Below the pieces are notes generated by a model. That model was not told the DNA's origin and ran no database searches. It saw nothing but the letters and a program-made list of their open reading frames with translations. The translations under genes were made by a program, and so were the position numbers. 12,223 nucleotides of DNA, from positions 1-12,223 of the forward strand of contig QYQI01000039.1 in the NCBI GenBank assembly GCA_007280825.1. The letters are read 5' to 3'. Positions 7,467 to 12,223 of the stretch are shown here, piece by piece. How positions within the stretch are numbered: the stretch's first letter is position 1; each line of letters opens with the position of its first letter. This stretch comes from Ignavibacteriales bacterium. GTDB taxonomy: Bacteria; Bacteroidota; Ignavibacteria; Ignavibacteriales; Melioribacteraceae.

Positions 7467-8612
7467 TTGAACACAACTCTTAACAATAAAAGGAAATTCC
7501 TTTTCATTTATTTGAAAACCGGTGGGGGTCATCTTGCACCGGCAAAATCATTATCAAAATACCTAGATAAACACAATAAAGAAGAAGTCGAGGTAATTCT
7601 TGTAGATGGATTTGAAGGAACCAAAAGATATGCACGCTTTGTTGTTGAAGATGGGTACCGGATTCTGCAGAGTAAATTCAAATGGTTTTATGAATTAATT
7701 TACGCTATTCATAAAGTTAGAATAATTTCTGAGATTAGTTCCTATTTAGTTTCTATTAATATGGAAAAATATTTATCCGAAATAATCCAAAAAGAAAAAC
7801 CGAAAAAGATAGTACTCTTTCATTTTTTTGCTATCAAACCGGTATATAAAATAATTAAAGAATTAAAGTTGAATATCCCTGTTATCACTATTGTAACAGA
7901 TCCTTTTATTGCTCCTCCATTATGGTTCTTGAACAAAAATCAAAAATTTATTTTATTCAGCGAGGAACTGAAGGATCGTTGTATTAAGAAGGGAATTGAC
8001 TCCAAGAATATTAAAGTATTCGATTTTGTACTTGATGAGAAATATTCAAAGGTTGCAACACAAGATGAGATTCTATCTTGGAAAAAGGAATTCGGTTTTC
8101 AAAAAGAAAAAGTTTTGTTGATTCTAGGCGGAGGTGACGGTATTCCAAAAGGGATCCAGATACTGAAAAGTATTCTAAAATTAAATAGTGATTTTGAAAT
8201 TGTTATTGTATGCGGCAAGAATAAAGAGTTCTTTGAACAAGCCAATAAAATTATTACTCATGAAAAATATGATAATCTAAAAATTTATGGCTTTGTTGAT
8301 TTTGTTTATGAATTGATCAGTATATCGGATGTTGTTATTTCAAAATGTGGTGCATCAACATTCATGGAATTATTAATCTCCGGGAAAATTCAAATAGTTA
8401 ACAGTTTCCTTTGGGAACAGGAAAAAGGAAATGTTGATTTCTTGATAAGGAATAATCTGGGTATATACGAAAAGAATACCAGCAAGCTTCCTGCAATAAT
8501 AAATCAAATGTTTACCGACAATAATATTTTACAGCAGTATAAAAAGAACATTGCCAGTTTTAATTTTAAAAACGGTATTGCAAAGGTCGCCTCATTTTTA
8601 CTGGATCATTGA
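7467..8612 (+). CDS. GT28-type glycolipid glycosyltransferase, MGDG-synthase-like
   Basis: This 381-residue GT-B enzyme is closer to the classic MGDG synthase/processive diacylglycerol glucosyltransferase pattern than its neighbour. FLFIYLKTGGGHLAPA (11-26) is the N-terminal TGGGH-x-A motif. VTDPFIAPPLWF (143-154) is the usual TD...W acceptor-lobe motif, LILGGGDG (218-225) opens the C-terminal lobe, and KCGASTFMELL (293-303) followed by WEQEKGNVDFL (316-326) is the donor-binding region, in which the usual PGQE is WEQE. No membrane helix or signal peptide is present. The start must be TTG at 7467, as no ATG precedes the glycine motif; lying 2 nt after the previous stop, it is probably translated by coupling. 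By analogy with the family, the likely acceptor is diacylglycerol or a monoglycosyl-diacylglycerol made by the upstream enzyme; this is inference. Confidence 0.75.
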   Translation: MNTTLNNKRKFLFIYLKTGGGHLAPAKSLSKYLDKHNKEEVEVILVDGFEGTKRYARFVVEDGYRILQSKFKWFYELIYAIHKVRIISEISSYLVSINMEKYLSEIIQKEKPKKIVLFHFFAIKPVYKIIKELKLNIPVITIVTDPFIAPPLWFLNKNQKFILFSEELKDRCIKKGIDSKNIKVFDFVLDEKYSKVATQDEILSWKKEFGFQKEKVLLILGGGDGIPKGIQILKSILKLNSDFEIVIVCGKNKEFFEQANKIITHEKYDNLKIYGFVDFVYELISISDVVISKCGASTFMELLISGKIQIVNSFLWEQEKGNVDFLIRNNLGIYEKNTSKLPAIINQMFTDNNILQQYKKNIASFNFKNGIAKVASFLLDH

Positions 8613-8646
8613 TATACGAACTCATCCGATTGTTGTATATACTTTT
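8612..8646 (+). terminator. Possible terminator between convergent genes
   Basis: ATATAC (8612-8617) pairs with GTATAT (8635-8640), extended by AAC/GTT across a bulged G, with a loop of about 10 nt; ACTTTTC follows. The stem is AT-rich and the T-run short. The position, right at the glycosyltransferase stop and facing the converging gene, is its best support. Confidence 0.35.
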
Positions 8647-8738
8647 CTAAGCAGGTTAACGGTTATATAGAGACTTTTAGAAAAATAGAGTATGAAAGCG
8701 ACTACTAATCAACTTTCTATCTATTGTAATTACTTTAA

Positions 8739-9659
8739 TCAGCTGGCTAAGGAAACAACTAATTTTTCTTGTGTAGTGATGTTTTGGGATTTCAAAGATG
8801 GCTTGGATATTTCTGCGGTGACTTCAAATGGGAAAACATCTATTAAAAATAAACTTGTCTCATCTTTAAGACCATTGTCTACAGAGCCGCCGGAATTAAT
8901 AAATCTTATTCCTTCTCTAAAATACTCTTTCATTTCATGGCTATGACCGTGCAACACAAGTTTTACATTACTTTCTAAAAACAATTTCAAGAGTTTCTTT
9001 TTACCACGCAATTTCATTGTATAGTTTTCAATTTTATTCCACATTGTTCTTTCAGAGCTGTGCGATGCAACATTTTTAGGATAAAAATGATGATGAGTTA
9101 AAATAATTTTGACTTTATTTTTGAACTCATTTTTGGTAAGGATTGCCTTAAGAAATTGTCTTTGTGTTTTTGAGACATGTCCATTGGAAGCAAATGGATT
9201 TTTAAATCGCGAATACTCAGCGGCAGAATTTATTCCGACAAGAAGAACATCCTTAAATTCTTTTGCAAATGGAAAATATAATTCATCATGAAGCCGAATT
9301 GTATTCACGAAAAGCTCTTTGAAATGATCAATAAACTTTGCAACCCTTTCATGGTAATTTGTATTCATACATTTGGCTGGAAAGTTAAAAACATCTTGAG
9401 CAGTTTGTGGACCACCGAAAATATCATGATTGCCAATAATTATTGTTGTCTTATCGCTTCTAAGTAAATCAAACTTTTTTAGAATTTCCTTAAAAACGAC
9501 AAAATCCTTTTCATCTGCATTATCTGAAATATCACCGGTAATAACAAAATGTTGCGCACCGTTATCGAGAGCATGCTGAATTAGCCTTTTAATTTTCGGA
9601 ATATTTTCACTTTTGTGTTTTGTACAAAGGTGCAAATCTGAAATATGCGCAAATCTCAT
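8739..9659 (-). CDS. Cytoplasmic calcineurin-like metallophosphoesterase (PlcP/CpdA-like)
   Basis: This is a two-metal phosphoesterase. The 306-residue product contains all family metal and catalytic motifs in order: D-L-H (8-10), TGD (41-43), GNHD (76-79), THHH (188-191) and HGHSH (237-241). No signal peptide is present, so it should act in the cytoplasm. The start is the ATG at 9659, with AAAAGGA upstream; an upstream in-frame start at 9686 would only add nine basic residues before the first strand. Similar proteins are often annotated as cyclic-nucleotide phosphodiesterase (CpdA/Icc), but PlcP, the phosphate-regulated phospholipase C of Sinorhizobium and Agrobacterium, has the same fold. 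The adjacent glycolipid glycosyltransferases and an upstream degraded Pho array make a phospholipid-degrading role attractive but unproven. Confidence 0.85.
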   Translation of the reverse strand: MRFAHISDLHLCTKHKSENIPKIKRLIQHALDNGAQHFVITGDISDNADEKDFVVFKEILKKFDLLRSDKTTIIIGNHDIFGGPQTAQDVFNFPAKCMNTNYHERVAKFIDHFKELFVNTIRLHDELYFPFAKEFKDVLLVGINSAAEYSRFKNPFASNGHVSKTQRQFLKAILTKNEFKNKVKIILTHHHFYPKNVASHSSERTMWNKIENYTMKLRGKKKLLKLFLESNVKLVLHGHSHEMKEYFREGIRFINSGGSVDNGLKDETSLFLIDVFPFEVTAEISKPSLKSQNITTQEKLVVSLAS

Positions 9660-9980
9660 TACAATCCTTTTAAATTTTTCTATCAAAAATTAGATAACAC
9701 ATGTTAAGACAATATGAATTAATTGTTATCAAATCATTAAGTTCTGCCAAAGCAGATAAGGCAAAGAAATCCTACTGTTTTTATTATTCTTGTTTTCCGG
9801 CAAGCAGCAATTCAACATTGATTTATAATTTTTCCTTTGGTGAAAGCAAACAATCTAATTGAGTGTGGAGGACTGATAGGAATTGTGAGAGATCTACTGG
9901 GTTACAGTGAGATCAATTTCGAATTAGAAGAGATTAGAAAAGATTAAGCAGACGTGTTTAATAAAAGGTTAGGGCTGATC
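9660..9980. other. Intergenic region with degenerate Pho box and a short plus-strand frame
   Basis: The first 85 bases upstream of the phosphoesterase contain its probable promoter and Pho-like repeats (9703-9741). The rest has no clear gene. A 35-codon plus-strand frame from a GTG at 9840 to TAA at 9945-9947 looks mildly protein-like, but it has no ribosome binding site and no recognisable family. Confidence 0.5.
9703..9741 (-). promoter_or_regulatory. Degenerate four-unit Pho box upstream of the metallophosphoesterase
   Basis: At exact 11-bp steps the plus strand reads GTTAAG (9703), ATGAAT (9714), GTTATC (9725) and ATTAAG (9736). Spacers ACAAT and AAATC resemble TCAAT and AAATT of the array at 10603-10641. 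AATTTTTG (minus strand, 9684-9691), a near-match to TAnnTTTG, lies 11 bp downstream. The proximal unit is 43 bp from the ATG, similar to the other arrays. One unit is poor, so the site may be weak. Confidence 0.5.
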
Positions 9981-10316
9981 TTATACATTAAGATTGTTAT
10001 TGTATTTATCATCTACCGTAGAAAAATTAGGATTATACTTTTCATCTAAATTTTTACTGAAATAGTCTATGAAATTTGATGGTAAGTCTAACCAATGTTT
10101 ATTGATTAATATCTCCAGAATGATTTTATTTTCCTTTGCAGATAAATCTTTGAGAATAGAGCGTTCTTCAAAAGAAAGTCTTTTCTTATACTCCTCTTCA
10201 TTTCGAATATTCTTATAAATATTTCTTTTATATCTGCTGATCCGGAAGAGTTCACTTACAAGATCTTCAAAGAATGGAGAATTATAAAGCGCTATATCAT
10301 AATTGATATGTGACAT
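9981..10316 (-). CDS. Hypothetical 111-aa protein, second gene of a Pho-linked pair
   Basis: I do not recognise a family. The product is soluble, with no signal peptide, no membrane segment and no cysteines. Residues 1-65 are Tyr/Lys/Arg/Glu-rich (for example RISRYKRNIYKNIRNEEEYKKRLS) and probably helical. Residues 66-90 are more hydrophobic (KIILEILINKHWLDLPSNF), and the tail is Asp/Asn-rich (STVDDKYNNNLNV) and likely disordered. The ATG at 10316 has a good AGAGGGA ribosome binding site. It starts 19 nt after the 74-aa membrane protein gene with no promoter visible between, so the two are very likely cotranscribed from the Pho-type promoter. A partner or regulator role for the membrane protein is possible but unsupported. 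Confidence 0.75.
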   Translation of the reverse strand: MSHINYDIALYNSPFFEDLVSELFRISRYKRNIYKNIRNEEEYKKRLSFEERSILKDLSAKENKIILEILINKHWLDLPSNFIDYFSKNLDEKYNPNFSTVDDKYNNNLNV

Positions 10317-10335
10317 TTTATTCCCTCTTTCTTTA

Positions 10336-10560
10336 TTAGGTGGTCACGGACAAACTGATATCATCATCAGCATTTGAAAAATCTGTATCAACGGGGTCTA
10401 CGCCAACACTTGGTAATAGATAAAGAATGCCAAGAGCTATAATCGAGAAAATAAATCCAAGTGTAAACCACTCCTTCTGCGCTCTATTTTTTTCTTTTGC
10501 CGCAAATGAGCAAAGGGCTCCGAATATTAATCCAACTATTGAAAACCATAAGCCAAACAT
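10336..10560 (-). CDS. Small two-helix membrane protein under a Pho box
   Basis: The product has 74 residues. Helix 1 is at about 2-20 (FGLWFSIVGLIFGALCSFA), a charged loop AKEKNRAQKE at about 21-30, and helix 2 at about 31-50, ending in a Pro (WFTLGFIFSIIALGILYLLP). The 24-residue tail is strongly acidic (D55, D58, D60, D65-D67). The hairpin with W-x-x-LGF in helix 2 resembles a widespread class of small uncharacterised membrane proteins; the acidic tail is distinctive. The positive loop predicts both ends outside the cytoplasm. The ATG at 10560 has GAGGT upstream. The four-unit array 43-81 bp upstream places it in the phosphate regulon; function is unknown. Confidence 0.8.
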   Translation of the reverse strand: MFGLWFSIVGLIFGALCSFAAKEKNRAQKEWFTLGFIFSIIALGILYLLPSVGVDPVDTDFSNADDDISLSVTT

Positions 10561-10602
10561 AATTACCTCATTTTTTTGTTCGGCTAAAGATCAATAATTA
10601 GT

Positions 10603-10641
10603 ATTAACTCAATATTATGGTAGTGTTAAGAAATTGTTAAG
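10603..10641 (-). promoter_or_regulatory. Four-unit Pho box upstream of the 74-aa membrane protein
   Basis: Plus-strand hexamers ATTAAC (10603), ATTATG (10614), GTTAAG (10625) and GTTAAG (10636) are spaced exactly 11 bp apart, with spacers TCAAT, GTAGT and AAATT. The order of strong and weak units, and the first spacer TCAAT, match the porin array at 5828-5866. The distal half is identical to the pstS site over 22 bases. A weak -7-like GATCTTTA (minus strand, 10585-10592) lies 10 bp downstream. The array sits between the stop of the oxidoreductase gene and the 74-aa gene. Confidence 0.82.
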
Positions 10642-10658
10642 TTTTTTCAAAAGAACGG

Positions 10659-11681
10659 TCATTCCTTATTAACGATTAATATGATTTTACCTTCAACACT
10701 CGATTGATCAAGAAGCTTGTGAGCTTCTACCGCGTTGGAAAGCGGCATCTTCTTTGCGATCACAGGTTTAATTTTACCTTGTTGTAATAATCCAAACAGC
10801 GCCGTTAAATCTTCCTTAAACCAGTCGGGTTGTTTTTTTCGCAGTGAACTGATTGCATAAAATGTTGCCGCTTTTTTATTCGGCAGTATGTTCCATAGTT
10901 TTATTTTTATGAAACCAAGAACTATATCCAGCATATTTCCATTAGTCATTACGGCTTGCTGGAAACCATACGCAACTAAAATACCGCCGGGTTTAAGAGA
11001 AGCAAACGATCTCTTAAAATAATCGCCACCGATGCAGTCGAATACAGCATCAATGCCGGAGCCGTTATAAGTTTTAATACGTTCTACAAAATCTTCGGAT
11101 TGATAATCAATCGGGATCGCGCCTAAACTTTTAATCAAATTGTGTTTGGATTTTCTTGCTGTTCCGTACATTTTTAGATCGAGCAATTTTCCAAGTTGGA
11201 GCAAGGCAGTTCCGACCGCTCCACCTGCGCCATGCACTAAGATACTTTGACCCTTCTGAATTTTTGCCGTACGGTGAAGCATTTGATATGCCGTCATATA
11301 AGAAAGAATTAAGCTGACAACCTCTGCATCATCCAATCCTTTAGGCACAGAGATTAAAGTATCCTGGTGAAGACAAATGTATTCGGAGTAAGCGCCGTAA
11401 ACAGTTAACGCCGCAACTTTTTGACCGGCATTAAACATAGATGCATCTTCGCCGCACTTATCTACAATTCCAACCATATCATACCCGGGAGAAAGCGGCG
11501 GTTTTTTTCTTACTTCAGGATACATTCCTTTTCGCAGAAGTGTGTCTGTAAATGATGCGCTTGTTACCAAAACTTTTATTCGTACTTCGCCTTTTTCCGG
11601 TTCAGGTAAAAATTCTTCTTCAATAACCTTCAGCACATCGGGAGGACCATATTTTGTAATGATAACTTTTTTGTAACTCAT
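10659..11681 (-). CDS. Zinc-free MDR-family NAD(P)H:quinone oxidoreductase-like protein
   Basis: This enzyme probably reduces quinones or enones with NAD(P)H in the cytoplasm. The 340-residue product has the N-terminal GroES-like catalytic domain (about 1-120; SASFTDTLLRKGMYP and PLSPGYDMVGIV are family hallmarks). A Rossmann domain follows, with the nucleotide-binding loop VHGAGGAVGTALLQLGK at about 149-165, and the end VEGKIILIVNKE is typical of the quinone reductase group. The structural-zinc cysteine cluster of zinc alcohol dehydrogenases is absent. AGGAGAAG precedes the ATG at 11681, a strong ribosome binding site. It reads in the same direction as the Pho-linked pair but lies upstream of their array, so it is probably a separate transcription unit. 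The exact substrate is unknown; synaptic vesicle VAT-1-like and zeta-crystallin-like members have the same layout. Confidence 0.85.
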   Translation of the reverse strand: MSYKKVIITKYGPPDVLKVIEEEFLPEPEKGEVRIKVLVTSASFTDTLLRKGMYPEVRKKPPLSPGYDMVGIVDKCGEDASMFNAGQKVAALTVYGAYSEYICLHQDTLISVPKGLDDAEVVSLILSYMTAYQMLHRTAKIQKGQSILVHGAGGAVGTALLQLGKLLDLKMYGTARKSKHNLIKSLGAIPIDYQSEDFVERIKTYNGSGIDAVFDCIGGDYFKRSFASLKPGGILVAYGFQQAVMTNGNMLDIVLGFIKIKLWNILPNKKAATFYAISSLRKKQPDWFKEDLTALFGLLQQGKIKPVIAKKMPLSNAVEAHKLLDQSSVEGKIILIVNKE

Positions 11682-11737
11682 TTCTTCTCCTAAATTATTG
11701 TTACCCCTCGCAGGCAGTCACAACTTTTATTTTATAC

Positions 11738-11762
11738 TTGCCCGCAGTTTGCTGGCGGGAAT
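11738..11762. repeat. GC-rich inverted repeat downstream of the HNH-like gene
   Basis: CCCGC and GCGGG pair, extended by AG/CT across a bulged G around a TTTG loop. It is markedly more GC-rich than its surroundings. It could be a terminator for the minus-strand gene to its right, or a small dispersed repeat copy; no T-run of note follows on either strand. Confidence 0.4.
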
Positions 11763-11818
11763 CAGTTTTGTTTTACCAATCAACTTTAACAACAAATTAA
11801 TTCTGAAAAGCCAAACCT

Positions 11819-11842
11819 GATGCGACTCAATAAGACCGCATC
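11819..11842. repeat. Inverted repeat with 6-bp arms
   Basis: GATGCG (11819-11824) and CGCATC (11837-11842) flank a 12-nt spacer. Together with ACCGC/GCGGT nearby, it makes the 3' flank of the right-edge gene rich in alternative hairpins. Role unknown. Confidence 0.35.
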
Positions 11843-11869
11843 TCAATCGCGGTTGTTGTTGAGCGCGTG

Positions 11870-12223
11870 TTAGCCGCTTGAAACTTTATCATTGATTTCA
11901 CTTTTTGTTTTTAAAGAACGATATCTTTTTAGTTTACTTTTATTTTGCAGATTATTGATATCAATTTCAAATTCTTCAAGAAGAGTAATATCAAGGTTCC
12001 ATTTTTGTTTACTTCTAATTCTCCGTTCCTTGATAACGACATTCATAATTTTTTTCGCAGTCTCTTTATCTAAACGATTTACTTTTTCGAATCGATCTAA
12101 TGCTCTCGTTTCATTTCCTAGAATCGCAGCAAGACCAAAATGTTTAACTTCGTGACATAAAGGGCATATTGCTTGGAAAAAACTTAGTTTTTGTATTAAA
12201 GTTTCATCATCATAAACCCACAC
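11870..12223 (-). CDS. HNH-like CxxCH zinc-motif protein, N-terminus cut by window edge
   Basis: The visible 117 residues are the C-terminal part; the gene runs off the right edge, and no start can be assigned. AICPLCHEVKHFGLA (about 19-32) provides C20, C23, H24 and H28. This is the second half of a zinc/HNH-type fold; the first Cys pair and a His would lie in the missing part. The following segment (NETRALDRFEKVNRLDKETAKKIMNVVIKERRIRSKQKWNLDI) is helical and very basic. I recall similar proteins of this layout annotated as hypothetical or HNH-type, but the nuclease residues are not visible here. The tail (KLKRYRSLKTKSEINDKVSSG) is lysine-rich. The stop overlaps the start of a palindrome-rich GC-richer flank. 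Confidence 0.65.
   Translation of the reverse strand: MWVYDDETLIQKLSFFQAICPLCHEVKHFGLAAILGNETRALDRFEKVNRLDKETAKKIMNVVIKERRIRSKQKWNLDITLLEEFEIDINNLQNKSKLKRYRSLKTKSEINDKVSSG

Noticed and set aside
6213..7532. Minus-strand frames within the glycosyltransferase genes
   Set aside because: Antisense shadows of clear GT-B coding sequence, without start signals.
8652..8665. GTTAAC word between the converging genes
   Set aside because: An isolated hexamer with no 11-bp partner, lying downstream of both genes.
8692..8946. Plus-strand 84-codon frame starting with ATG
   Set aside because: It lies almost entirely antisense to the 3' end of the metallophosphoesterase, whose motifs are complete; it has no ribosome binding site and no recognisable domain.
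11800..11876. Integron attC site at the 3' end of the HNH-like gene
   Set aside because: GTTAGCC near the stop is only a partial match to the GTTRRRY core, and I found no matching RYYYAAC partner at the expected distance; no integrase is in the window.
1..12223. CRISPR array, tRNA, rRNA or insertion sequence
   Set aside because: No regularly spaced long repeats, no cloverleaf-like or rRNA-like segment, and no transposase or terminal inverted repeats with target duplication were found on either strand.

Overview
The window is AT-rich (roughly one third G+C by eye). It looks like chromosomal DNA from a Gram-negative bacterium of the Bacteroidota/Chlorobiota/Ignavibacteriota group. Three things point there: a phosphate-selective outer-membrane porin ending in Phe, purine-rich AAAGGA-type ribosome binding sites, and a promoter element before the porin that matches the TAnnTTTG '-7' box of that group. 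The phylum is an inference; there is no rRNA or other marker gene. The theme of the window is phosphate starvation.

Layout. Positions 188-5776 (minus strand) hold a compact phosphate-uptake operon in the order porin, pstS, pstC, pstA, pstB, phoU. Positions 6115-8612 (plus strand, divergent) hold two adjacent GT-B glycosyltransferases of the MGDG-synthase/MurG type, only 2 nt apart. A cytoplasmic calcineurin-like metallophosphoesterase (8739-9659, minus) converges on them. Upstream of it, also on the minus strand, is a two-gene unit of unknown function (9981-10560): a 74-aa two-helix membrane protein followed by a 111-aa soluble orphan. A zinc-free MDR-type quinone oxidoreductase follows (10659-11681). 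The right edge cuts a small CxxCH...H HNH-like protein (11870 onward).

The strongest non-coding signal is a family of 11-bp-spaced direct repeats (GTTAAG-N5 on the plus strand, CTTAAC-N5 read toward the genes) that looks like a PhoB/PhoP binding array. A four-unit array precedes the porin (5823-5866). A two-unit core precedes pstS (4480-4496). A second four-unit array precedes the unknown 74-aa membrane protein (10603-10641), and a degraded four-unit array precedes the metallophosphoesterase (9703-9741). A TTTG-like element lies 10-11 bp downstream of the proximal repeat, at consistent spacing, in all four, though only the porin copy is a full TAnnTTTG match.

Working model. On phosphate limitation the cell expresses the porin and Pst transporter, with PhoU as the signalling brake. 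It also expresses a phosphoesterase that may act like the PlcP phospholipase C of rhizobia, releasing diacylglycerol and phosphate from phospholipids. The two glycosyltransferases could then build phosphorus-free glycolipids on the diacylglycerol. The two small unknown genes appear to be new members of the same regulon. Membership of the uptake genes and the 74-aa gene is well supported by sequence; the lipid-remodelling part is inference from family and neighbourhood.
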